A stretch of 12,539 nucleotides of DNA from Planctomycetota bacterium (GCA_022567855.1 JADFGE010000040.1:1-12539); one strand, 5' to 3'; counted from the first letter of the stretch, positions 1 to 8,377 are shown. Numbers and translations: made by a program. Notes: a model not told the origin generated them from the letters alone.

Positions 1-3000
1 AGGACCGAGACATCCCCGCGCCAGTTCTGGCAGTAGTAGATGCGTTCCTCGAGCGTGCCGTCGGAAGCGTCCTCCCAGTTCGTGTCGGCGTCCTTGTCGC
101 GCAGGATTACGCCGTCGATGGCGGAGCTGCCGCCGTAGCCGCCGAGCCCGGCGTTGTGATAGACGAACTGCTCCTTGGGCGACGTGTCGGCAGCGCGGTA
201 GGTGGCCACGATCCGCCAACGCTCATCGTAAGCGAAGTAGTACCAGGGATCGTCGGACGTATCCTCCACGGTGCCGTCTACATCCACATCATAGTGCCAG
301 CCGGTGCGGCGACCCAGTCCGTTGTAGGTGTATTCGACGACCAGCGCTTGGGTGGAGGTGTTGGCGATCTCGATCAATCGGCCGAAGGCGTCGTACTTGT
401 ATTCGTAGAACTCGCCGTCGTCGGTGAGCTCGCCCAGGTCATCGTAGATGAGTGCGTAGTCAATCGCGGTGTCATTATCGACATCGCGAGCGGTGAGTTC
501 GTTGACGATGTTGTGCGTGCGGTCATCGTCGTACTCGTTGGCGCCGATGAAGTCGTTGTTACCGTCGAGATCCAAGCGAACGTGTGTCCAGTTACCGAGT
601 TGATCCAGGGCGGGGTTGGCCGAGGGATCCTCCCAAAGCTGCTGCCGGGTGAGGTTACTGAGCGTTGAGCCGTCCCAATCGCCCTCCTCGGCTTTTCTGA
701 GACGATTGAGATCGTCCAGCGTGTAACTGACATCAAACCGCCCGTTGCCGGACCCGTCCACGTGGATGTTATCGACTACGGCAGTAATGCTGGAGTCGCG
801 GTCGTAGGAGATATCGACGGCGTAGAAGTCGACGTCGGTGGCAAGGTCCTTCGTCCACCGATTGGTCGTGACGCGATTGAAGCGGTCCATGTGATCGTAA
901 CTGCTGCCGCTGGTGTAGAGCTTGGAGAAAACGTCCGGCTCGGGGAAGCGCGTGCGCACGATCTGGCCGACACCGAGGTAGTCGTAGGTCGCGATGGTCG
1001 TCGCAGTCGAGTCGACAACCACCTGAACCTTGGTTACTCGGCTCACATCATGATCGTGTCGGCTGCTCGAAGAATACGTGTAGTCGATCTTCTTCTTGAC
1101 GGTCGAGGCGTACACGTGCCGTAGCTTGGTTCGGCGGATCGTATTGCGCCCAGCGGTGGCCTTGGCGTAGGCGTACTTGACTTCGTAGTCGTCGATCGAG
1201 CCGGAAGCGCCGACTGCGGAGTTGTTGTCCTGCTCGAAGTTGGTGACGTTGCCCCAGCCGTCGTAGGTGTACTCGACCTGGTCGACGACGGTGTCGGGGT
1301 CGCCGACCACGGCGTCGTCATACTGGGTGACGGTGCTGACTCGTCCAAGGGAGTCATAGACGGTGCTGATGCGCAAGACGTCATCGTTGAACTGCGTATT
1401 GTCGATATCGGTTACGCGTCGATGCTCCTCGCGGCCGAGGTCATCATAATCGGATTCGATCTCGATGTTCTCCTGATCCTCGCTCCAGATCTGCTGGCCC
1501 TGGGCGTTGTAGGCGAAGGTGACGGTGTTCGGCGTCGCATCGGGGTATTGGATCGTGCGCAGCAAACGGTGTGAGTCGAATTTGGAGGGGCCCGTCGTGT
1601 CGCCCACCGAGACGCCGTAGGTGTAGGTTGTTACTTGATCCTCGGCGTCCGGCGTGCTGTCGTCGAAGTCGACTGGATAGATATCCACCCACAGCTTAAT
1701 GCGCAGGCCGTCGTCGTAAACGAAGCGCGTGACGTGGTCGTCATCAGCCGTGAGACCGGAAGGTGAGCCGTCAACGTAGTTGCTAATGACCGCGGTTTGC
1801 CGGCCAAGGTCGTCGTATTTGTACTGCGTCTCCAGGTCTTCCGGATCGGTGATCGAAAGAAGCGTGCCGTCGGCGTTGAAGGCATATTCGGTGAGAAGGA
1901 TTTCACCGGCCTCGACAGCGTCATCGGTTCGCAGTGGCGCTGTCGATGCGCGTGTGAAGGGGTCGTTCCCGGCGTTGGTACCGTATAGAGCTACGGCCTC
2001 AGAGCGATTAATCGAATCGTACCAGTAGGCCGTGATCTGGATCTGGCCGTGGATGTCCGCGGCGGTGTACTTCAAGTCATCAGTATCACCATTGTCATCC
2101 AAGGCGTCGGTGTACTCTCCCGCGCCGAAGTCGTCGTGATCCCGATCGATGACCGCGGACATGAGCGTGATGCCGGTCTTGACATTCAGGACCGTCTGGC
2201 TTTCCTGGAGCACAATGTCGCCGGCCACATCAACCGCATGCGCATAGGCGGTGTCATCGTCTACAGCCAGGACGAACTGATGCGTTTGCTGACCCAGCCG
2301 GTTGTACTGGTACTTCATCAACTGCGACCCGTCCACCTTGATCAGGCGCCCACGTTGGTCGAACCAGTTGTCCGTTTGGAGATTGTCATCGTCCGAGCCG
2401 TCGGCCATGTCGATCTTGTGCGTCTTGGTTCTAAAGACGCGGCCGAGCTCGTCGTAGGAAGTCTGGCTGAGACTCAGCCGGTTCGTGCTCACCGAAGTCG
2501 GGTCGCTGGTGACGGTGAGACCGCTGGTCGAGCTGTATAGACCTCCGGCCGTTGTTCTGCCGAGGTTGTCAAACAGGTTCAGGACGTGGGGAGAAGCCGG
2601 ATTGGCCTGGATCACGGCGCGGCCGCGGACGTCGTTGGTGAAGGTGGCCACGCGCGTACTTGAGCCGGTGTCGTCAAGAAACAGCGTCTGCTTGGTGAGA
2701 TAGCTGTTGCCTTCATCGGAACCCGAGTCATATTCGAGGGCAACGGTCTTGACCATGTCGGCGGGACCGGTTGTTTCGCCTTCGTCCCACAGGTAATCGT
2801 TCGTGCCCGTCCATTGCTCGGTCGTTCGTCCCCGCGTGTCGTAGACGGTGCGCTGGATCGTGCCCGTTGGATCCTTGATGCGCGCAGTTCGCCCCATGGC
2901 GTCATAGGCGTAGCGGGTCGCATCGTAATCCGTACCTTCGGTCCCCTCGCCGGAGCTGGGGACTGTAAAATACGCCCGTGACTGTTGCAACACCAGGCCG

Positions 3001-5699
3001 GTCTCGTTGAAGATGCTGGTTGACATCTGCTGGACAGTGCCGATCGTCGTGCCCCCATGATCGATCGCCTCGAGCGGATCCGCCTTGGTCTCGTCCACAA
3101 AGTCCGTCGGTGCTTTGATCGTGAATTCCCCGAAGTTGTCGCTGAGGGCAATGACGCCTTGCAGCTCGACCTGACCGGCGAGGTTGAAGACGGTGTAGTT
3201 GACCGGGCCGTAGTATTCATCACTAACCTTATCGACGAAGTGGGGGAACACGAGTCTGGCCATCCGCCCGTCCTTGAGCCGGGCGCGATAGGTCACGGAT
3301 GCCGGTCCATCGCCGGTGACGATCGAGTCGCCGCCGGCGTGGGGGTTGCACCCGCCACCGTTCCCCATCCCCATGCCACCGCCCCCGGCGTAGCCAAAGC
3401 AGGTGACGAGATGCAGTTCGCCACTCTCGTCGCTCTCGAAACCGAAGGGTATTGTGATTCCCGGGCCCGTGAAATCGTCATGATTCGTGTCAGCGTCCCG
3501 GATCGACTTCTCCAGCCGACCGTCTGAATCCCTGTACTGCCAGTAGGTGATGATGGCATCCGTGGTCTTCTTCCAAACGGTCTGACCGGTCTCGTTGAGG
3601 TACAGCTTCGAGGTCAGCCCCGATCCGCCCGGACCGTTGTTAAGAGTACTGACGGCGGGGAACGTCGTCGTCAGCACCTTGGGTGTGATGTACAGAACGT
3701 CGGTGGTGTCTGTCGTCTCGTGCCACGTTTGGCCAAACGAAGTCAAACGCGAGCCGGTCGTCCCCGACGTGATCTCCTGCGTGTAGATGCGCTGGCTGGA
3801 AATGAGTGGCCGGTCGAGGGGGACGTCGCCAACATTAAGCGTTCGCGACGTGTACACCAATGTCAGATCAAGGTACACATTCTCGGCGTCAGTTCCCGTC
3901 TTGTGCTTTGCATCCTGCAGGAATCCCCTCAAAACGATTGGCGAGCCAACGGCGCGCGTGAAGACCGTCACCAGCCCAACGGTGGTCGAGGTGGTGAACG
4001 AAGCAGTGGAGTGCGTGTAGTCGGTCACGTTGGCCGGCGAATGGATATCGGTGATTTGGCCGTAGATTTTGTTCGTTGCGTCCGAATTGCGAACGACCAT
4101 GGTCGCCCACGTCTTTTGGTCTCCCGTGGTGTCCGAGGGCGTCAGCTTCGTATTCACACGGTGTAATGGCTGACCGACCTCGTCGAAGTACTGCGTGACG
4201 AATGCTGTTTCGTCGGCGGTGGGGCGCTCGACGATCGTGCGGTTCTTCCAGGTCGTGTCGTAGCCTGGATTGTCTGTGTAGCCCGCGTTGTCCTCGTAGG
4301 TGAACTTGTGGGTGCCGTTGGCCGAGCCTGAGCAGCCGCATTCGCCGTTGAAGAAGACGTTGGCAATCTTGTAGCTAGGGTTTTCATACTCAAAGTAGGC
4401 GCTGGCGTACGGCTTGAGGTCGTCATCCGCGACGCTTTGGCCTTGCGGGCTGTCGTTGAGAATGGAATCCACCCAGTCGAAAGTCCGGTAGCCTTCAAAA
4501 TCAAGAATCATCTTGATCTGATGATCGTGACCGGGGTTGTTTTGTGGGTGGTAGGGACCCTGGTAATACCGGTAGTATTTCTTTCGGATCAGCCATTTGG
4601 CGGGGTCGTATCCGCTCGTATCCTCCGTCAAAGGCGTGGAGACCGTGACGAGCTTGAGGTCGCCCGCTAACCCGTGGTTATCGGAGGCACCGTAGTACGC
4701 GTACTCGACGCGCGCGACCAGTGTGCTTGAGACCTTCACGTCCACCATCTTCAGACGATCAGTCGTAGTATAATAAGAGTAGCTGTACGCGCGACCTGCC
4801 GAATCCCCCGCCGAAGTCGGTCTGTTGCCCGGGTAATCGTACGACTCGAGCGCCGTCACAACATTCGTCTCATGCCCAGCAAAGGCCACATAGTCACCTG
4901 CTCCAGGTTTGGGCGCGACGATTTTCCACAGCTGACCTTTTGCGAAGTTCGCGTCGGTGTCAAACCCAAAGAACCAGACCTGCCAACCTCTCTGATCTGT
5001 GTAGACGTAGAGATTCGGATCGCTGGTGCCGGTATCTTCGATGAACTCGATCACGCCGGCCGCCCCGTTCTTGGACTTGAATTCAGTGCTCGTATCGTCG
5101 AACCGTTTGAACTCGATGTACCGGTCGGCGCCGTAGACGAGGTAAATGACATCCAGGTCGTCCGTCGCGCCTTCAAAAAGAACGATCTCCGGGTGGGCCG
5201 ACTGGAACCAGTTGTACCCCTGGTATCCGTTGCTGTCGTAGCGAGTGCCTTGATCATCTTCCTGACGAGCGTTATAACTGCGACCGATGACCCACGAGGG
5301 GCCCGGCGAGGGCAGCGCGATATCCACGTCGTTGATCACGTACGTTCCGGTATCGAGGCGAACGCCCGAGAGCATCATGTTGGCGTTCCAGGCCTCACCG
5401 AACGGATTGCCCTGCAATGACATCGGATGGGTCGAGCCTAAGCGCAGCGATCCGTCGAGGTTCACGCCGCGCTGCTCCGCCAGCGGGCGGACCTCCTGAG
5501 CGATCGTCGTTCCTGGATCACCTCCTGCCCCGTCATTACCGTCGTAGAGGTAGGTGGTCAGCGAGGTGCTGTAGAGGTCAAGGACTCGGTCTTGGATTTC
5601 TAAAGCCGCCACCGCGCGCTGCGGTACGGATATGATCAGCACTGCGGCCGCGAGGATGCACGTGGAACACGCATACCTGGAACTCTTGTGAAGAATCAT
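1..5699 (-). CDS. Exported YD/RHS-repeat protein, 3'-partial (runs off left edge)
   Basis: One reading frame stays open on the minus strand from the ATG at 5699 to the window edge: 1,899 codons with no stop. Frame continuity was checked at eight points. A strong GGAGG (5706-5710) lies 6 nt before the ATG. Residues 1-32 form a signal peptide: basic start, hydrophobic CILAAAVLIIS, and an AVA|A cleavage site. Residues from about 930 onward carry YD-type repeats, for example YAYDAMGR (about 933), SYDELGR (about 1086), KYDDLGR (about 1296), VYDSLGR (about 1450), YTYDGWGN (about 1478), KYDAFGR (about 1770) and YTYNGLGR. The visible end (VILRDKDAD...ERIYYCQNW) resembles the segment just before the RHS core in planctomycete proteins; the core itself must lie beyond base 1. 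In the known family, RHS repeats build hollow beta-shells that enclose a variable C-terminal cargo. Oddities are a GECGCSG motif near residue 455 and a Gly/Met-rich stretch near 770-785. The export route, cargo and function cannot be read from this piece. Confidence 0.93.
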   Translation of the reverse strand, partial: MILHKSSRYACSTCILAAAVLIISVPQRAVAALEIQDRVLDLYSTSLTTYLYDGNDGAGGDPGTTIAQEVRPLAEQRGVNLDGSLRLGSTHPMSLQGNPFGEAWNANMMLSGVRLDTGTYVINDVDIALPSPGPSWVIGRSYNARQEDDQGTRYDSNGYQGYNWFQSAHPEIVLFEGATDDLDVIYLVYGADRYIEFKRFDDTSTEFKSKNGAAGVIEFIEDTGTSDPNLYVYTDQRGWQVWFFGFDTDANFAKGQLWKIVAPKPGAGDYVAFAGHETNVVTALESYDYPGNRPTSAGDSAGRAYSYSYYTTTDRLKMVDVKVSSTLVARVEYAYYGASDNHGLAGDLKLVTVSTPLTEDTSGYDPAKWLIRKKYYRYYQGPYHPQNNPGHDHQIKMILDFEGYRTFDWVDSILNDSPQGQSVADDDLKPYASAYFEYENPSYKIANVFFNGECGCSGSANGTHKFTYEDNAGYTDNPGYDTTWKNRTIVERPTADETAFVTQYFDEVGQPLHRVNTKLTPSDTTGDQKTWATMVVRNSDATNKIYGQITDIHSPANVTDYTHSTASFTTSTTVGLVTVFTRAVGSPIVLRGFLQDAKHKTGTDAENVYLDLTLVYTSRTLNVGDVPLDRPLISSQRIYTQEITSGTTGSRLTSFGQTWHETTDTTDVLYITPKVLTTTFPAVSTLNNGPGGSGLTSKLYLNETGQTVWKKTTDAIITYWQYRDSDGRLEKSIRDADTNHDDFTGPGITIPFGFESDESGELHLVTCFGYAGGGGMGMGNGGGCNPHAGGDSIVTGDGPASVTYRARLKDGRMARLVFPHFVDKVSDEYYGPVNYTVFNLAGQVELQGVIALSDNFGEFTIKAPTDFVDETKADPLEAIDHGGTTIGTVQQMSTSIFNETGLVLQQSRAYFTVPSSGEGTEGTDYDATRYAYDAMGRTARIKDPTGTIQRTVYDTRGRTTEQWTGTNDYLWDEGETTGPADMVKTVALEYDSGSDEGNSYLTKQTLFLDDTGSSTRVATFTNDVRGRAVIQANPASPHVLNLFDNLGRTTAGGLYSSTSGLTVTSDPTSVSTNRLSLSQTSYDELGRVFRTKTHKIDMADGSDDDNLQTDNWFDQRGRLIKVDGSQLMKYQYNRLGQQTHQFVLAVDDDTAYAHAVDVAGDIVLQESQTVLNVKTGITLMSAVIDRDHDDFGAGEYTDALDDNGDTDDLKYTAADIHGQIQITAYWYDSINRSEAVALYGTNAGNDPFTRASTAPLRTDDAVEAGEILLTEYAFNADGTLLSITDPEDLETQYKYDDLGRQTAVISNYVDGSPSGLTADDDHVTRFVYDDGLRIKLWVDIYPVDFDDSTPDAEDQVTTYTYGVSVGDTTGPSKFDSHRLLRTIQYPDATPNTVTFAYNAQGQQIWSEDQENIEIESDYDDLGREEHRRVTDIDNTQFNDDVLRISTVYDSLGRVSTVTQYDDAVVGDPDTVVDQVEYTYDGWGNVTNFEQDNNSAVGASGSIDDYEVKYAYAKATAGRNTIRRTKLRHVYASTVKKKIDYTYSSSSRHDHDVSRVTKVQVVVDSTATTIATYDYLGVGQIVRTRFPEPDVFSKLYTSGSSYDHMDRFNRVTTNRWTKDLATDVDFYAVDISYDRDSSITAVVDNIHVDGSGNGRFDVSYTLDDLNRLRKAEEGDWDGSTLSNLTRQQLWEDPSANPALDQLGNWTHVRLDLDGNNDFIGANEYDDDRTHNIVNELTARDVDNDTAIDYALIYDDLGELTDDGEFYEYKYDAFGRLIEIANTSTQALVVEYTYNGLGRRTGWHYDVDVDGTVEDTSDDPWYYFAYDERWRIVATYRAADTSPKEQFVYHNAGLGGYGGSSAIDGVILRDKDADTNWEDASDGTLEERIYYCQNWRGDVSV

Positions 5700-5705
5700 C
5701 GTGAG

Positions 5706-5710
5706 CCTCC
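5706..5710 (-). promoter_or_regulatory. Ribosome binding site of the RHS gene
   Basis: On the minus strand GGAGG lies 6 nt before the ATG at 5699. It fixes the start, which also gives a complete signal peptide. Confidence 0.8.
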
Positions 5711-5790
5711 GATTGCGATCGGTACACCAGATCATTTGCGTTGCGAGGGTGATTCATCGCAGACCCGTCGAGTTACGGCAAGAGCAAAGT

Positions 5791-5823
5791 AGGTATTTGG
5801 TACTTGTTTCAAGTAACAAGTAG
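5791..5823 (-). promoter_or_regulatory. Dyad site A (candidate operator between divergent genes)
   Basis: The core is a perfect dyad TACTTG-TTT-CAAGTA (5801-5815 on the plus strand). It overlaps a second perfect inverted repeat with 8-bp arms TACTTGTT and AACAAGTA (5801-5808 and 5815-5822) around a 6-bp spacer. About 26 of 33 positions match site B (8378-8410) in inverted orientation. The site lies about 90 nt upstream of both divergent starts (RHS at 5699, membrane protein at 5916). It could therefore bind a regulator controlling either gene, possibly one of the two winged-helix proteins encoded nearby. No convincing -35/-10 pair was found around it. A terminal inverted repeat of an old element is the alternative. 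Confidence 0.5.
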
Positions 5824-5915
5824 CTCGTTTGCGCTGGCAATCGATGCGCGCCCTGCGATGATTGGCCCGACTGATCCACGACCGTTCTCCCCTTTTCATC
5901 AGAAGGAGCCTCAAG

Positions 5916-6662
5916 ATGGCCAAGGCATTCGGCAAAGCGCGTTACCCGCTCATCGTCTTGCTTGCGCTCGCCACCGTATCGCTCTTCATTTGGACCGCAT
6001 CCACCCAACGAGTTCGCGCCAGGACCTTGACCGTGTTGCTGGAACCGACGGCATCGGAACTCACGGTCGCCCTGATGCGGGCCGGTCTCGGACCCGAAGC
6101 GCTGGCAGCCGCTGGCGCCTCGGCCAGCGACGCCGCCACCGCGGTCAATGAAGCGCGTGAGTACATGACCGCCAATCCAGGCGCGCTCAGCCTGGCAGAC
6201 ACCAACTACGCCAGCGCCCGACGATCCGTGGATCAGCTCAAACGGCTGATTCAGAGCGGCCAGGGCACAGATCAGGACCTCATTGCCTTCAGTGCCGCGA
6301 AGTCACAGTTGCTCCAGGCGACGCTCCAGCGCCAAGGTGTACTGGATGCCGTGTTCGGCGCCGGCTCAGCGAGTTTGAATCCAAACCAGACGAACAGGCT
6401 GGCGGCGATCCGAAGCAACAGCGCCTGGGATCGCCCGACTGAATTCCTTGTCGCCAACCGCCCGGATGCGCAATGGCTCGAGCTTCGCAACGTCCTGGCC
6501 CATACGCGGATCGCCGCTGACCTGGGCGAGACCCCTGCTCCTGAAGCCGTGGCAACGCTCAGCGAATATGCCGGTCATCCACAAGTCGCCGCGGCCAAGG
6601 CGAGCCTGGACGCCAACCTCGCCGTCGTCACTGCGGCCTGGGAGCAGGCGATTGGTCAGTAA
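5916..6662 (+). CDS. Membrane-anchored hypothetical protein with helical extracytoplasmic domain
   Basis: The start is ATG 5916, preceded by AAGGAG at 5903-5908. An in-frame ATG at 5862 exists but lacks such a site. The product is 248 residues. Residues 1-9 are basic (MAKAFGKAR), followed by one hydrophobic segment at about 10-27 (PLIVLLALATVSLFIWTA). It could be an uncleaved anchor or an uncleaved signal sequence, with the rest outside the cytoplasm. The remainder is Ala-rich and predicted by eye to be mostly helical, with many Gln and Asn and no cysteines or catalytic motif that I recognise. It stands alone on the plus strand, divergent from the RHS gene and convergent with the regulator ending at 6809. 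Site A is upstream. I do not recognise the family. A structural or secretion-accessory role near the secretin genes is possible but unsupported by sequence similarity. Confidence 0.82.
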   Translation: MAKAFGKARYPLIVLLALATVSLFIWTASTQRVRARTLTVLLEPTASELTVALMRAGLGPEALAAAGASASDAATAVNEAREYMTANPGALSLADTNYASARRSVDQLKRLIQSGQGTDQDLIAFSAAKSQLLQATLQRQGVLDAVFGAGSASLNPNQTNRLAAIRSNSAWDRPTEFLVANRPDAQWLELRNVLAHTRIAADLGETPAPEAVATLSEYAGHPQVAAAKASLDANLAVVTAAWEQAIGQ

Positions 6663-6727
6663 GTGAGCGAGGCCGAGCCCATCCGCCGTCGGCGTGAATC
6701 TGCGCTGAGCCAAATCATGTGGTCAGT

Positions 6728-6758
6728 CGGTGGTCATTCTGCCGCCGGATGATCACCG
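6728..6758. terminator. Possible hairpin between convergent genes
   Basis: CGGTGGTCAT (6728-6737) can pair with ATGATCACCG (6749-6758) over 10 positions with one G-U wobble and an 11-nt loop. It lies between the stop of the plus-strand gene (6662) and the stop of the minus-strand regulator (6809). There is no T-tract on either side, so it is not a classic intrinsic terminator. Confidence 0.25.
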
Positions 6759-6808
6759 CCGAGTTGGACTTCGCGGTCGAGCTAAGGCTGGTGCGTCTGG
6801 CGGTTTCG

Positions 6809-7165
6809 TCACCGGACCCGGTGAAGCATTTTGATGGCGATCGCGCTGCCGCCGGGGGTTCTGACCGTCACCCGGATCGTCTTGGGTCGGTCATGGACGG
6901 TGACGGTCTCAGCGAGACGATACAGACGCCTGGGCTTGACCGGGGCCGCTTCTACGATATGGCATTCGGCAAGACGATTCAGGTTGGCTCTGATCGTCGA
7001 GGATGGGCGGCCCAGGTGTTTGACCAACGTGGGCACGTCTGCCGGCTGTTGGGTCAGCCGCCGGATGATGTCACGCGACGGCTCATGGGCGAGCAGGCGC
7101 AAGATCGCCCGCAGCAAGTCCGCCTCCGGAATCGGAGACCGCCATCGGGTCGATCGCTTGCTCAT
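6809..7165 (-). CDS. Winged-helix DNA-binding protein, ArsR-like (regulator 2)
   Basis: The product is 118 residues, and the fold is a compact winged helix-turn-helix. ADLLRAILRLLAHEPSRDIIRRL (about 15-37) fits the first helices, VPTLVKHLGRPSSTIRANLNRLAECHIVEAA (about 44-74) the helix-turn-helix, and PRRLYRLAE (about 78-86) the wing. The C-terminus (IRVTVRTPGGSAIAIKML) looks like a beta-hairpin. It closely parallels the tail of the neighbouring regulator at 7388-7756, which suggests duplication. There are no Cys or His clusters, so it is unlikely to be a metal sensor of the classic ArsR type. The start is ATG 7165, with only a weak GGATGGG before it. It lies 222 nt downstream of the other regulator on the same strand; that gap holds no gene I can see. 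The long plus-strand frame opposite is a GC-driven shadow. The likely role is a transcription regulator; its targets are unknown. Confidence 0.75.
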   Translation of the reverse strand: MSKRSTRWRSPIPEADLLRAILRLLAHEPSRDIIRRLTQQPADVPTLVKHLGRPSSTIRANLNRLAECHIVEAAPVKPRRLYRLAETVTVHDRPKTIRVTVRTPGGSAIAIKMLHRVR

Positions 7166-7387
7166 CGAATCCCATCCGTAGCGCTTTACGGCGCCCGCTT
7201 AACAACGAACACGACACTACTGCGGCGCAGGTTCAGCGTGGGATGGCACGTCCCGCCTGCTCTCTCAGCGCCCTTCGTCGCAGACATCACGGACGGTATA
7301 CGTTCCGGTCAAGCTTCGCAAGATGATTCGGAACTGGATGAATCGAAACCAATTCAGCTCGTCGGTCCTTGGCTGTTCCGACGTCAA

Positions 7388-7756
7388 TCACTTCGCCTGG
7401 CAGCGCCGATCGCTCGTCAAAAGGTGAAACACGACGGATTCTCCCTGCTCAGAACGGATGCTCAGCTGCACGAACTCGCCATTTCGCGAGCCGCGGACGC
7501 GGTCCGTGAGGTGATAGATCCGCTTCTGCTTCCGGCGCTGTGCTTTGACGAGCCCGTTGTCGCGCAGGATGCGCAAGTTGTGGCTCACCATTGACACCTC
7601 GAGCTCAAGTTCATCCGCCAGGCTCGTGACATCTCTCGAGGCCAGCAGAAGGCTCTTGAGGATCTCCAGCCGGATGCCCCCGGCCACCACCACCGTCAGG
7701 TCCGCCATCGACAGGCACGGCCGAATCTGACCGTCAAGTCGTTCCCGCCCATTCAT
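7388..7756 (-). CDS. ArsR-family-like winged-helix transcriptional regulator (regulator 1)
   Basis: The product is 122 residues. The start is ATG 7756, with GGAGGA at 7761-7766 on the minus strand. The helix-turn-helix is clear: RLEILKSLLLASRDVTSLAD (about 29-48), then ELELEVSMVSHNLRILRDNG (about 49-68), whose SxxSHNLRILRDNGLV pattern is typical of ArsR recognition helices. The wing follows as KRKQKRIYHLTD-like sequence (about 73-86). A beta-rich tail (FVQLSIRSEQGESVVFHLL) follows instead of a dimerisation helix with ligand cysteines. The ELCVCD metal motif of classic ArsR/SmtB is absent, so the signal sensed is unknown. Upstream lie the 12-bp tandem repeats at 7978-8013, possible binding sites. 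It shares strand and architecture with regulator 2. Known ArsR proteins are mostly repressors that bind palindromes near promoters, so sites A and B are candidate targets by inference only. Confidence 0.83.
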   Translation of the reverse strand: MNGRERLDGQIRPCLSMADLTVVVAGGIRLEILKSLLLASRDVTSLADELELEVSMVSHNLRILRDNGLVKAQRRKQKRIYHLTDRVRGSRNGEFVQLSIRSEQGESVVFHLLTSDRRCQAK

Positions 7757-7977
7757 GACGTCCTCCGTCCCCTGCTCGGAAGTCCGTCCCTCGTGTCGTC
7801 CGCACCGAACTCAGCCGTCGTACGGCTCAGTCGGATGATCCATGCGACCTCAGCGCACCCGCCTCATGCTCGGACCACGCCCCCAGAGTTCGTCCTGGCG
7901 CGCTCCTTCACTGGATATCCTACGTTGACCAGTCACTCCAAGTTTCCGAATTGCTCGAACATTCCTAATCTCACTTC

Positions 7978-8013
7978 TTGTTGACCAAGTTGTTGACCAA
8001 GTTGTTGACCAAG
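7978..8013. repeat. Three perfect 12-bp tandem repeats (TTGTTGACCAAG)
   Basis: TTGTTGACCAAG occurs three times back to back without mismatch (7978-7989, 7990-8001, 8002-8013). Each unit holds the half-sites TTG and CAAG in partial dyad, and the first copy reads CTTGTTGACCAAG. The array lies about 220-260 nt upstream of regulator 1 (start at 7756) and about 365 nt before site B. Iteron-like operator DNA is one reading; a neutral microsatellite is the other. Confidence 0.8.
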
Positions 8014-8073
8014 TTTCTGTGCAAATCCCGCCTGGCGCCCCTTGTGTCCGTCGGCCCAACCGGCGATGTCCCC

Positions 8074-8118
8074 TAATCAGGTGTCACCTAGTCAGGCGTC
8101 ACTCACGCAGGTGACATG
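8074..8118. repeat. Three degenerate 15-bp direct repeats with CAGG core
   Basis: The units TAATCAGGTGTCACC (8074-8088), TAGTCAGGCGTCACT (8089-8103) and CACGCAGGTGACATG (8104-8118) share the phase CAGG-N-G-N-CA. The first also forms a perfect 11-bp palindrome AGGTG-T-CACCT (8079-8089). A period of 15 bp is not a whole helical turn. Function unknown; protein-binding sites are possible. Confidence 0.6.
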
Positions 8119-8119
8119 C

Positions 8120-8350
8120 TTACGCTCTGCAAAACCAATTGGTGTGTTCGTTGACCACGTCACGGACCAGGGACCCCACGGTCGCATCGTCAGCACAGGC
8201 CGAATCGTCAGCGATGCGTTCTTCACAGAGTTGCCAATTGGCCGAGTAGTAGATCATCCACGGCTGGTCGAGTGAGCCGTCGGCGTTCGCGTGGTCCGCT
8301 TCGCGATCAGGGCCGCCGCGATAACGAGTGACCGCGTGCCCGAGCGACAG
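8120..8350 (-). pseudogene. RHS-like gene relic
   Basis: On the minus strand a frame open to a TAA at 8120 encodes a segment with VTRYRGG, then NADGSLDQPWMIYYSANWQ, then LCEERIADD. This resembles the large RHS protein in this window just before its core (VDGTVEDTSDDPWYYFAY, then DERWRIVATYRAAD) and the style of planctomycete RHS C-terminal regions. There are no YD repeats before it and no RHS core after it. The only nearby ATG (8404) lies inside site B and has no ribosome site. I read it as a decayed or displaced fragment of an RHS gene. The similarity is by eye and short, so a chance frame remains possible. Confidence 0.42.
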
Positions 8351-8377
8351 TTTCGCAGGTTGAGCATGTAAAGGGCG

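Noticed and set aside
156..668. Plus-strand frame of 170 codons rich in Val/Gly
   Set aside because: It is the antisense of the RHS repeats; the Val/Gly/Ile bias is the mirror of YD-repeat codons.
6719..7594. Long plus-strand frame of 291 codons
   Set aside because: It lies antisense to two clear winged-helix genes and its translation shows no domain; high GC makes such shadows common.
7978..8118. CRISPR array
   Set aside because: The units are 12 and 15 bp, directly abutting, with no spacers and no cas genes.
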